A program made the position numbers and the translations under genes. Under the pieces are notes generated by a model. The model had not been told where the DNA came from. It did no database searches and saw only the letters and a list, made by a program, of their open reading frames with translations. Positions 20,291 through 31,376 of a stretch of 31,376 nucleotides of DNA are shown piece after piece (position 1 is the stretch's first letter; every line of letters begins with the position of its first letter). Origin of the DNA: Saccoglossus kowalevskii (taxonomy: Eukaryota; Hemichordata; Enteropneusta; Harrimaniidae). The stretch is taken from positions 348,740-380,115 of the forward strand of contig NW_003105114.1 of assembly GCF_000003605.2 (NCBI RefSeq), written 5' to 3'.

Positions 20291-22600
20291 ATCACGTACC
20301 TTTTCACTCGACACTATAGTGGCCTCTATGCGTTATTATTTTTTCGCACAAGAATGTGGAAAGTAAACAAACTACATACAAATTCTTATCGCCACAATAT
20401 GTGAACAAAATAGCGGACACCCACACAGGAAAAGAAAACTGACGTAATTTGTCTAAACCTGCTTATCGGTTATTAGTGCATCCGAAGTTCGCGCTAGGGG
20501 TTATTGTCTCGAGTAATTAAATTAATTTACTTTTGTCTAATCCCATTCACTTTCAATTCACTAATCACTAAATCACTAAGTCACTATCACTGCATTCAGT
20601 TCATTCCATTCACAATCAATCTATTTTGCTTCCATATTTCTATCTTCCAAATGTTTGATAGTAGATTTTCAATATTAGCAAAATCGTTCTTTCCGTTCTA
20701 ACAAAACCTTAAATCCCTCCCTCTTGAATCTGGAATATAGTATAACATTCAAGACTAGTAAGTATTGTTTAATGTATTGTCATTATTGATCAGAAATATG
20801 TGATGTACAATAGTATTTTGAGTTTCAAATATATTATAAAAAGTCATGTACCAATAACACGAATCAATATAAATTTTTTTTAAAGAAGCCCTGACGTCTT
20901 CGTTGGTATCTCCGACTAGGTCTCAGTGGCAGCAAGGAGTTGTGAGATGGTGACTTCTTTTGATTTTTTAAAGGCATGCATTTAACTTGGACCATTTATC
21001 GTACAAGGCTGCGTATCCAGTAAACAGTTGCAGTGACACTGGCTCTGTCAAAATGACATAGTCATTGTAACATGGTAACAATACCACAATATCATGTCGC
21101 TGCTTATATGACGAATATTCGAATCGTGTACTTCTAAATAATAGTCAGAAAGTTGTGTGTTGTGTGTGCAGCTTCCTCATTTTTGTGCCATTAATCAGAC
21201 CTTGTTTCTTTAGATCCGTCAGATAATACTGACTCAGCATGAAGTTGGTAACAGAATGCAGCGAGCAGCCCGTAAATAATAAATCGCAGGCCATTACTAT
21301 ACATTAATATAAAGATATTTTATCTTTTGGCGGTGAACATTAAAATATGTGAAACAAAATCCAATTATTTCATATTGTAATAACTTATTAAATCGGGTGT
21401 CAAGACTGTCACGTTATGATATGTTGTAAAATAATGCCTACGTGTTATATCCCTATGTTTCTACTAATCACTTAGCGTAATCATGCACTACAAGTTATTT
21501 CCCTTTAAAAGCTTTTTCATACAAGTTATTTTAATTGGCGTAAATCATCTTTTACTGCAATAAATTGCTCCTTGTTTTTTGGGATATTTTCTTGCCACTG
21601 GAAACCATGGTGAATTTCTCTAAAAAGACAAAACTCATATTCACTTGTTTTTTACATAGATTTTCTCTGATCCGAGTACGATAACTCACATTATCTCACA
21701 ATTGTTCCATAAAATGTCAGATGTGTAAAAAATTACATTTCACTATTTACTAGCATTTTATCTTTAGAAAGTATGTGACTAATTATGCCACCGACATTCC
21801 GCTGTTCGTAGTACGAGTGTACTTATTTTGTTGTCGCTACTAAACTAAAAGCAAACAAAAAAGAGATGTGTTCGTCTAGCCCATAGTGTTACGAACGTAC
21901 AAATGTTGAAAACCGTGTTTTCATATAGTCAGAATAGTAGTGAAATTGGTTGCCTGGTAAACATCTAGACAGACATTATGCACTATTGTATTCAACAACA
22001 TCTAAGTTTTCAGATAATATATAAGTTGTTATAGTAATATAATTAGTGTCTTCTGGAGAATATCTGAACCCCTATACCATTTTAACACGTTTTACAGCTG
22101 CTACCTTGCGGCGTTTATGTTTGTACTTCTACAGAATTTGTGAAATAAAAGTTGCATATTCTTGTTATCCATTGACACATAATGTTTGCGTGGGGATATA
22201 GTGTTTAACAGTGACATATCCGGAGAACTATTGCAGATAAAGACATTGAAACTAGACCTAATCTACATGTTTATTGACCATATATAGTTATGAGACCTCA
22301 TTAAAAGCTCATTAACAAGCCAACCAGTGAAAAGGGCGCCGAGATATCTAACATCTCTGATTAATAGGATTTACATCACAATATTAACTGGAAAGAAATA
22401 AAAACGAGAAAAATTAAATAACAAGTGTTATTGTAAGCTTGCAGTATATTTCGGTATTCAGTCTCCTACACAAAATAATCTAATACAATTTCCTGCTTTA
22501 TTGTATGTTGGGTATAGTATGGATTCGTGTACAGTGACATGGTTCTTTCAATCTGTGTTATATTTTCAATTGTTTTGAAGATACTTATTCTGAATATCGT
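20291..22600. other. Unassigned AT-rich DNA
   Basis: No gene, RNA or element was recognised. A minor TCACTAA-type short tandem run occurs at about 20553-20592 and accounts for a 65-codon frame there. No other periodicity or inverted repeat of note was seen. Confidence 0.45.
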
Positions 22601-25020
22601 CAGATGGGCATAGTACAAAATAGTTAATATTATTGTGCATATACTGTGTTAGCCAAAGGTCAATGTTCTCATCAATTGTTCATTGGATATTGAGAGTGAA
22701 TTCATGTTGTGTATTATCAAGCCTAATAAATACTCTCGAAAATCAAATGAGCTATATATGTGATGGTACCTGCAGCAACCGACTCATCGTCGCAAGCTGT
22801 AATGTCTTTTGGGTGGTGTGTTGTCACGGCAACCACATTGTGCGATAGTTTGTATGTAAGGGAAATTGGCACAAGTATTAGTGTTACACTTCCAGCGAGC
22901 TGTGCATTCCTATTGCGTACTCAATATTATACGCATAAATTAAGAAGGTCGACCAATCAATCAAATGTTAGTATTATAAGCCTTTGTGGGCACTGAGTCA
23001 TCACATTTAGGGTTTATGAAGTTTCAATCGAATAAGTTCACTTCAGGCTTTTTGATAGGGGAATACAAGAGAAAGTAGGAACAGGAACATGTGGTTCCAT
23101 TTTCAAGAGCATGGACTCAACATAGCCCTAAGTGCTATGGAACGTTTAACCCTGTGTTCTTAGTGCATTTCCATTTCTCTTCGGATCAGCAGTTTAGTAA
23201 GACTATTTTTTCCAACAGTTAATTTACATATAGATTGTTTTCGAGGCAATATTGAAGTGGTGTTAACTATTGTAAATACATTCAGCAGTACAGACGGCAA
23301 ACCTCGACTTCGTCTACTGCGTATTTAGCTATTATCTATCCAATATGTCCGCCATTCGCACTTCTTATATTAATTTACATGTAATGATACATCCAATGTA
23401 CACCAAAAGATTCATCAGTTTAATAACGTTAAAAGCAAGTCGGTTTATTACATTTTGTTATAACTTGTATATATAGGTGTAGATTAAAGTCGAGCGCCAA
23501 GAAGCCATCCTGGTTGCCGTTATTGTAATGCAAGTTATTAAATGAGCAGTATTACAGTGGAGGTGTTGCGTTATTGACCAGGATAAGACTACATATGAAA
23601 AATATGCTATTTTCTAAATGCCTGGGTATTCGGGTAGGATTAGGCATAACTGGTTTCAGTCACCAGTTTAATTGGGTAGACCATGATTATAGTTTGTCGG
23701 GTGAGCTACACTGATCCGAGATCAAGAAAGAGCCTGCGGGATTTATGTTGAGAATGTGTCGTCCATTCAACCGATTCCGACATGCAACTGCATTTTTCTG
23801 CGATTTATCTAGTTCTCAAGTTCGCAATAACATTTATTAGCCCCATGCTGCCATGTAATCATATATCATTGTTGTTTTAACAGAATTAATGCATCATTTG
23901 CCATGATATAACAATGATCTCTTTCATTAATATTGGTAGAAGATTCAGACGTTCGAAATTGAATTATCCCTATCGCTCTACCATGTGTCTGTGGTAAATT
24001 GGTAAACACAATGATTGTATATATTCTATATTTCCTCATTCAAAGTAAAAAATACTTTCAATTATCCTTTTAATCAGCCATTTTAATTATTTGGTAAAAC
24101 GTTGCTTCACATTCACTTCACCTACTTGTCATTTGTGATACGCTCATTAGAAGGGGAAACAGTCGGAACACCAGCGTTTTATTCTAATACGGGTAACTAA
24201 CATATGATACAAGGTTATGAGCTGTCAAAGTTATATGTTGCTGTGAATGATATTTAAAAACTTACTTTTTGCGTATATAGCGTTGTTCCTCATTTTAGAA
24301 GTTAATATCATTTGCTTGGAAATAAATTTATGACTTTGTATGAATTTGATTTTTTTGTCAGAATGTTGATAATATCCTTCAGATAGAGCTTTATCCTGGC
24401 GAACTATATCACCAACATAGAATATGTTTGATTGCATTTATGATTTCAATGACATTATTATCGAACCACGTTGGAGAATCCTAATTTGCTTTATATAGCC
24501 ACTAATATAAAATCGTGACGCTACAAAACCAACTTACTGATCAAAATTCTTTTTTTTGTCCGTAAATAAGCTTTGGCCATCCATCTTATATGGAAAATGT
24601 TGAGTTGACCGGTTAAAGCACTAACATATTCTTCAAATGGTGGTAATTTCATTTAGAAATTATAAATAACCCAAGTGATTAATCAAAATTTCATTATTTT
24701 TCTCGTAGTTATTAAGCATTGAGTTCAATGAGAATATCTTTTGCAGGTACATTTTTGTCATCAACATTTTCAAAAATACAAGTTTGATAATTTTTCACAT
24801 GAAGCTCTTTAATTCGATATATCACATCTTGACATTTAACGTAATTCGGCATTCAATTGTATTTTGGTATGAGAGAGAATCAGAAAGGTCATACAGTAAA
24901 TCTGACTCACAAATACAAATTACTGAAATTCATATATATTGTAATTCGCATTCTGATTACAGTTTAGTGTTACGTATTAAATTATAATTTTCAAAACTGC
25001 TCAAGCTTTTCTGATATTTT
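22601..25020. other. Unassigned AT-rich DNA
   Basis: Two overlapping plus-strand frames of 71 and 78 codons lie at 22633-22996, in a patch slightly richer in CpG (22770-22860), but they share no sign of a protein family or splice sites. The rest, including short minus-strand frames near 24231-24437, has no recognised feature. Confidence 0.45.
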
Positions 25021-25027
25021 ATTTGTA

Positions 25028-25182
25028 TCCTCGGGGGCGGAGCTATGTCACGGACGTTCTACGTTGCTAAGACGCGCACCACTGTCCATCGCAAAGTACC
25101 GTTTTCTGCGAGTTTTTGGTCTTTGTTTTCACCGCGAGGGTTGCCAGGCGGTAGAAAATACCCGGATGTCCGCCCCCGAGGA
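25028..25182. mobile_element. 155-bp CpG-rich MITE with TA flanks
   Basis: The element starts TCCTCGGGGGCGGA and ends with its exact inverse. It is flanked on both sides by TA (25026-25027 and 25183-25184). The interior is strikingly richer in C, G and CpG than the surrounding AT-rich DNA. There is no coding capacity; the 67-codon frame through it is accidental. TA duplication is typical of Tc1/mariner-type and some other DNA transposons, but 14 bases of terminus do not assign the superfamily. Confidence 0.75.
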
Positions 25183-25184
25183 TA

Positions 25185-26204
25185 GTTGTATTTGTATAGT
25201 ATATTATATGTTTGGCTATATCACACTCCCTCAAAAAACTGTGTGGGGTAGTGAAGGTGTGGCGTAGTGAATGAATTCATACACCTACCAGTTTGCACGT
25301 GCGCAATTTAAATCAGAGACGTCACATAGAACGTACCCATAAGTGGAAATAACTTACCGTAGATTTTATACATGTCGTATATGTAATTTATGAGAATAAG
25401 AAAACAATACAAATGAATTACAACAATAAACAAAGCATTTTTAAAAGAAACAGAACAAAATATTGCATTATATAGGTAAATCAGTACCATCTAAGCGTAT
25501 ATTGTTGTCAGATGTTTTGAAAAAAGTGGGTACATCTTGTAACACATATAGAACCCTTCTTATATAATTCCAACATTCAATTGATTTCTTATGCTATTGT
25601 TATATCTGTCAACACACCGTTTGAATGTTAATGCTAGCCGTTCTTTGCAGAACCCGTGTTTAATAAAAAACTAGAATTTACTGCGATGGGGCTACATTTA
25701 ACACAGCCACAAGGAAACTCATCAAAGAAAATGATTGAATAAACATTGCATTTTATTTCCAGTCACAACGTCATTACTGCATCTTGGATATGAATGAACA
25801 TCTGTCAGTATTATTCACAGTTTCTGTGTAATTAAAGATGGTGTAAAACGTTGAATAATTCAATTAATTTCCTGTACACACTATTTCATCAAAATCTATT
25901 GAATCCTCTGAAGACACGTGCTTGATTTAATATCGATGAAATTTAGCAAATTGCATTTGATTTTTAGGAACTGGGGTGGCTGTGATTAAAATTATCTCAC
26001 ACTGATATAGGACCTTACAACACAAACTTTTTTTTAGTTTTCCAGTGTTAAATATTATCATGTGTATATGCTTTTATACTTTTTATTCTATTCTGTCTAT
26101 TCTGTCTACAATATTAAACTCCTATAAACACACCTGACTTATATATCTTTGCCATATATCTGTCCCCTGCTGATTTGACTATGTTGTGTACTTAATAGAC
26201 CATT
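25185..26204. other. Unassigned AT-rich DNA
   Basis: No gene or element was recognised. A 60-codon hydrophobic minus-strand frame (25308-25490) looks like the chance product of AT-rich sequence. Confidence 0.45.
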
Positions 26205-26560
26205 TTCCGTACATTGCGAGAATCACGCGTTATGCGTGAAATCGAGCGTAAAAACAGGACAAACAAAGGTCATAGCGTCGTAGTGGCGTCAAACATCGCG
26301 TGGGATTCGACAAACGCGAAAGTATTTTGGGGACATTTCCATGCTTAATAATGTGCTGTCCACATTTGATGATAGGCAATTTCGATTAAGTAAGGGTATT
26401 CGGAAGCAATATTCTTCTGTCGAAGATTGGCCGGTCGGTGTGAGCTACGAAATAAGGAAATTCGAGTTCAAAATCAAATCGTTCGATTTTTGCGGCAGAC
26501 GTTCGACGCGCGTCTTTCATGCATCTCGCGAGATCTCGCAATTGTTCGGAAAATCACCTA
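26205..26560. promoter_or_regulatory. CpG cluster with TCTCGCGAGA, promoter-like
   Basis: CpG density rises sharply against the AT-rich flanks (for example TCACGCGTTATGCGTG near 26223, GACGTTCGACGCGCGTC near 26499). At 26524-26533 lies the palindrome TCTCGCGAGA, known as a core promoter motif of TATA-less CpG promoters in vertebrates. Two overlapping 115-codon plus-strand frames start within it (26341 and 26427), and GTAAGG near 26389 could be a splice donor. Neither frame shows a recognised domain. The region could be a promoter with a first exon, or another CpG-rich insert. Confidence 0.3.
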
Positions 26561-28546
26561 TTGTTTTGTTTTTGTTGATTGTGTACAGACTTCATGTATT
26601 TGGGATGAATTTCTATCATACCCAGGTAATAGAAGTGTTGTACTGCAAAATTGTCATCATGTTTTCTCCGGAAATTACTTTGCGATGAACTTCAAAGCGG
26701 TACAATTTTTTTTGATCAAAGCTGAGACAAATTTCCTTTGCTATTTTAAATGTATGTTGGAGGTATTATTATGAATGTGATGAATCCCCATAGTGCAAGA
26801 TATAGAGAGGGTGTTTGCTTGCGGAATTATTAAGCAAGCCGTACGTTGTATAGGCGTGAGACATTCGACAACCTGGGTACCATGGCGCTATGCGTAATAC
26901 GCTCTGTACTGAGATGCGCTGACTACTCACGTACACTGTCATTTTTTGCTGACATGATTGTGATCTTAGTGGTAATTCTTTTCACCAATCTGTAAGTTGT
27001 TCATGCTGAAGAAATTTCATGCGAATCCACGGACATTGTTTGAATTATAAATACCAAAATTGCGTCTTTTATAGCGACCAATCAACTTCTCTCCCCAAAT
27101 TCAGTTGATTAGTTTTTGTATTGAAGACAAACTCTCATAAAAGTCATTTCATAACGTTTTATTTGCAACTAGATTTCTAGATTTACAAAATTAAAGGAAA
27201 TGTTTTTTCAACTTCTTCTTAAAATTGTAAAATCGTAATTGTGTAAATTATTAAGAATATTATACATATAAAAATATACTTAACATTATTTTTTTTATTG
27301 TAACCGGATCCATATTTCTGGGTTTATTCTTGTGTCGAGGCGAACATGTGAATTCGTTTTACATATTTGTGAATTGAACACAACGATTTCGATGTGGTCG
27401 TTGGTGGAATGATTCGCACTGAAATCAAATGCAAAATAGTGACGAGGGGGAATGATTTCAAAACATCACTGATAATCAGTATTCTTCTACAACAGTTTTG
27501 TGGAACGTTTCATTTGTTTTTCATGTTGAGTGAACATGTCTAGGTGCCAAACCATTAACAGCTACATTCTTCGATTAACTTGCGTGTTCAGATCACGTAA
27601 CAGTATTTGTTTTGACAATGTTTATCCGTAGTAAGAAGCAATGCCTAAAGTGGCTCATACGTCAGTGGTATGTAAGGATCAGGTCTTTCAATTTTCATGG
27701 AATGTGTGTGATCCGATTTTATAACGCCACAAATTCCCTAGTATTCTAGTATTGTTAGAAGCTAGGCACCTTTGTAATCAGTATTTGCTGCTCTATTGGA
27801 ATGTGTTTTATAATCCACGTATTTACTGGCTGAACTACAATTGCGACTGGTGGCCATTTTTGGGAATCAGACTCATGTTTCTGTTTGATGTTACTGTATG
27901 GGAAAGTAGTTTACATTATTAATGATTGAGTTACGTTCTGATGATCCTGATATACTTGAGCATTCTGCTTCACTGATTGCAAGATTACACAAGGGTGCGT
28001 ACAGTTTACCTTACTAGTTATAAACATTTTGCGAGTGCTTTTAAAGGTGGCTTTTAATTTCCGTCGAACATGATTTTCCATTTAATTCGTGTGGGTACCC
28101 TTGGACATATAAGGGCTATTGAATTAGCGGTTATGAAGACTTTTATATCATATCAACTAAGCAAAAGTTAATTTATTTATATTTGCGCATAACATCGCAA
28201 AAAGTCTGCTAAAATATATGCAAGCCTGAAGTCAAGTAAAATCCTCTTCTGATATACTAACTTGACTTGCTTATCAACAGATAAGTAAGGATTAGACATT
28301 CCTGTAACGGAATGATACACTGTGATATATTAAACGAGGAATCGATTCTATGGTCGTTAATGCGGTCTCTGCATGATGTGGGAGTTTATTATATTAATGT
28401 CATCTGATTTCTATATATTTGGTTAACAAATACTAGTATTCTAGCAGATATTAGATAAAATATGGATTACACATCGGAGCGGTGATACATTGCATATTCT
28501 ACACGAAAGGTTTCTCTGTTGTTCAAGTAGATACTTATAATTTACC
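26561..28546. other. Unassigned AT-rich DNA
   Basis: No gene, RNA or repeat was recognised. If 26205-26560 is a promoter firing on the plus strand, this would be first-intron sequence. Confidence 0.45.
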
Positions 28547-29122
28547 TACAGGCTGGCTGATTGTGTCGTACTTGCATTTACCACTGTTGCCCATCAAGAT
28601 TACAGTTTTGCTAATTTCCAATTTTCAGATTATGCACTAGGCTTTTCATTAGTATGCATTTATGCAGAATTAGTTTTCATCCAGAAGGATTTTGTTTGAA
28701 TTAGACTCAAGGTTAGTCAAGTTATATGTTGCCGACTTGCATTATCACTAATATAACACTGAACGATTCACACAACAATACTATCACCACTTGAATATGT
28801 TTTATGATTACGTACAGGCTGGCTGATTGTGTCGTACTTGCATTTACCACTTTTGCCAATCAAGATTACAGTTACTTTTTCATTAAAAATGCATGCCCGA
28901 AATCCTTCATTACATTTTGCTAATTTCTAATTTGCATATTATGCACTAGGCTTTTCATTAGTATGCATTTATGCAGAATTAGTTTTCATCCAGAAGGATT
29001 TTGTTTGAATTAGACTCAAGGTTAGTCAAGTTATATGTTGCCGACTTGCATTATCACTAATATAACACTGAACGATTCACACAACAATACTATCACCACT
29101 TGAATATGTTTTATGATTACGT
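28547..29122. repeat. Recent tandem duplication, units of 266 and 310 bp
   Basis: Unit 1 (28547-28812) and unit 2 (28813-29122) start with the same TACAGGCTGGCTGATTGTG and both end TTATGATTACG. The last 185 or so bases appear identical. The few mismatches cluster in the first part, next to a 44-base segment (about 28873-28916) present only in unit 2. The near identity indicates a recent event. No coding or RNA feature was recognised within the unit. Confidence 0.9.
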
Positions 29123-30178
29123 ACGGTTCATTTAGTAATATAATGTACAATAATATTATGCACAGTAACTTCTTTATCGTTTTAAACATTCTAAAAGTAA
29201 ATCATTGAATGAAATACTTAGGGTGGGTATAAGGGGGATCAATATTAAAAAACTATTCACGCATTTCAGTTGAAACCAATTCTGTACTGATGACGGCTGT
29301 CGTACCCTTTTTTAGAGATGCAACAATGGGTATGTGGTTGTGGCCAGTATTATAAGTATTATATATTCAACTCTAGCGTAGTTCATGAAGAACAACTGAT
29401 TTGACACTAAATTCTGATTCACGATTCACAAATAAGAAATACCACTTATGATAAACACAAAGTGTTATATAGCTACAACAATCATTGTATTGGTAGCCTT
29501 CAATAATATATTATGAATATCGTTTTACTTTTGATCTGGGGTAAGTTATTTCCTGGACTTTGACACTACATGTAAAAAAGTGTTTTTGTTCCCAAATAAT
29601 GCAGTTATATAACAATCCAATATTCAATAATGTAATGTTTTATAGTAATAAATTATTCTACATAGTAACTAGCACGAAAGCGCTATCTGCTTCGACACTG
29701 AACAACTAAATTGTTGAAAAAAGGTGATATGAAGCAATTGGAATAGAAATTCAAAGGTTAAAGGTACAAAACTTCATCATCTTCTACACAAACACTATTT
29801 TCTCAAGGTAAAAATTAATTATTCATCTGGGGTTGATTTTCATAGTCAAGTAAACTGCCGTACGTACAATCAATACGTCTATGTACGTAATTACTTTCTC
29901 TTACCGTTGTTGCATACACACGGTTTCGTTTTCCTGTATTATCTAGAGTGTATAGCAAATGCAATCATCAGGCTTCCGTATGTTTAAACCTTGCACAAAC
30001 CTAAATGTCGCAATCAAATTTATATGTAGTCATGTAATTTGTTATCACATCCAACAGATATTTATTCATATCATTCCATTCACACCACTATGATTGGCTT
30101 TCAATCAAATGTTTTACTTTTTTTCTCAAAGATATGTTTATTCTAGTATCACAAAAGAGTCCTAAATCCTTTCTGAGA

Positions 30179-30179
<1 letters not shown>
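29123..30179. other. Unassigned AT-rich DNA
   Basis: No gene or element was recognised. Texture is uniform up to the TA microsatellite. Confidence 0.45.
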
Positions 30180-30271
<92 letters not shown>

Positions 30272-30286
30272 ATATATATGTATATA
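30180..30286. repeat. Long TA microsatellite
   Basis: About 53 TA dinucleotides with a single phase shift near 30260 and a G near the right end. It can extrude as a cruciform and is likely length-variable between individuals. The minus-strand frame of 112 codons through it, reading YIYIYI, is an artefact. Confidence 0.97.
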
Positions 30287-30869
30287 CTGTAGCAATCGTG
30301 TAAACTACATTGGTTATTACTTGCGGTGGATTGAACTTGATAATTCAATGCTTGCGAACAACCAATCTCATAAAATATGAGAATAATGTATTTTGGCTTA
30401 ATGATTTCCATGGCTGATGAAACCATATTTAAGGCCAGTGCCAGGAAAATAAGCTAAGATTACCTACATAAATTATTTCACAAATACACAGATGAATTGT
30501 AACAAATTGATAAGAGCACTAAGTATAGTTCAGATATACTCTGTTAACAAATGTGATTACAAGTAAATAAATAGAAAAATATAGTTGCAAGTTGATGGTC
30601 GGCTTGAAACAATTCACTGTTGTATCCACGTTTCTATAAATAAATGGTTGCTACCAACAAACGAAGGTATAATCGAAAGACGAACTGTATTGATAAGTAA
30701 CCCATGGTTTTATATCATTTTAAACTGAATGCTATGTGTTGGTAGGTGCCATAACATCCTCTTCACTCTGTATAATGGCAATTAACGTTCACCAAAAATG
30801 ATAGTTTGTTGTTTTTATGGGCTTTGGCTTGGTTGCTAGGGATACGGTCACCTAACGATTGGAAATACC
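30287..30869. other. Unassigned AT-rich DNA
   Basis: No gene or element was recognised. Confidence 0.45.
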
Positions 30870-31202
30870 AAACTATTACCAATACAAAACTCCATATACA
30901 AATAAACCAATGCCAATGTAAAATCCACATACAGAGAAATCATTACTAATGCAAATTTCATATACATATAAACCATTACCAATGCAAACTCCATATACAA
31001 ATATACCATTACAAATGCAAATTTCATATACATATAAACCATTACCAGTGCAAACTCCATCTACATATAAACCATTACAAATGCAAATTTCAGATACAAA
31101 TAAACCATTACCAAAGCAAACCCCACAACATACAATTAAAGCATTCCAATGTAACTCCATAAACAAATAAAGCATTACCAATACAAATCCACATACATAT
31201 AC
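30870..31202. repeat. 33-bp minisatellite with a 66-bp alternation
   Basis: About ten tandem units of roughly 33 bases, each like a CATATACA-TA-ACCATTACCAATGC module. Units alternate between a form starting AAATTTCA and a form starting AAACTCCA, giving a higher-order period of 66 over the central part. Because 33 is a multiple of three, frames stay open on both strands: 73 codons forward (MQISYTYKPLP and its variants) and 70 and 101 codons in reverse. Flanking sequence does not extend any of these frames far, so a coding role is not supported. Confidence 0.9.
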
Positions 31203-31376
31203 AGACCCTCCAGAAAGTATTTACGCACCTGTCATTTGATCGTTTTCGTAACTAAAAATAACAATTCCGGGTAACATGATGTGTTGACTTTAAAATATAC
31301 TAAATTTAAGAAGAACTAGTGCATTTTAGTCAAAATAAAATGGTTGATTTGTGTTTAGTTTTTTTGTATGTAGACG
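31203..31376. other. Unassigned right edge
   Basis: AT-rich sequence with no recognised feature before the window ends. Confidence 0.45.

Noticed and set aside
22633-22996. Overlapping 71- and 78-codon frames in a CpG-leaning patch
   Set aside because: Mutually overlapping in different frames and lacking splice signals or a recognisable family.
26341-26774. Two overlapping 115-codon plus-strand frames
   Set aside because: They occupy the same DNA in different frames and neither shows a domain, membrane segment or cysteine pattern; kept only as context for the CpG cluster.
30088-30426. 112-codon minus-strand frame with a YIYIYI run
   Set aside because: It is the translation of the TA microsatellite, with no domain on either side.
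30848-31181. Frames of 70-101 codons with an 11-residue repeat on both strands
   Set aside because: Open only because of the 33-bp minisatellite period; no start context, signal or splice evidence supports a gene.

Overview
The window looks like gene-poor, AT-rich nuclear DNA from an invertebrate animal. The evidence is the absence of any long continuous gene, abundant decayed transposons, a tRNA-headed SINE-like repeat, a Ty3/gypsy fossil, a YqaJ/SWIM DNA-transposon relic, MITEs and micro/minisatellites. A marine lophotrochozoan such as a mollusc is my best guess, because this combination is familiar there; the sequence alone does not prove it. No bacterial, organellar or complete protein-coding host gene was recognised.

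Layout. 1-1500 is CpG-richer than the rest and may hold an LTR-like piece (480-964) followed by a primer-binding-like site. 2624-3335 and 4073-4865 are two diverged copies of one direct repeat; one copy keeps a 79-codon reading frame on the minus strand and the other has lost it. From 4820 to 7560, and again from 16027 to 19990, lie several plus-strand copies of an AT-rich dispersed repeat, called family A here. 8021-8385 is a candidate terminal exon of a small membrane protein. 8580-8855, 12300-13560 and 16290-16880 hold minus-strand units of a tRNA-like repeat (family B), mostly arranged head to tail. 9360-10970 is the relic of a DNA transposon with YqaJ nuclease and SWIM pieces on the minus strand and a THAP-like start on the plus strand. 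11274-12048 is a clean 775-bp MITE flanked by TTAA. 13590-15870 is an old Ty3/gypsy fossil with gag (including a 24-bp tandem repeat) and integrase parts; a second scrap of the same integrase end lies at 17640-17800.

From 20300 onward the sequence is mostly plain AT-rich DNA. It is punctuated by a 155-bp CpG-rich MITE (25028-25182), a CpG cluster with a TCTCGCGAGA motif (26205-26560), a recent tandem duplication (28547-29122), a long TA microsatellite (30180-30286) and a 33-bp minisatellite (30870-31202).

There is no set of genes working together. The window is best read as intergenic or intronic repeat-rich DNA. Candidates for something new are the tandem tRNA-headed repeat, family A, the two compact MITEs and the membrane-protein exon. 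All calls come from reading the sequence by eye, and no alignment or database search was run.
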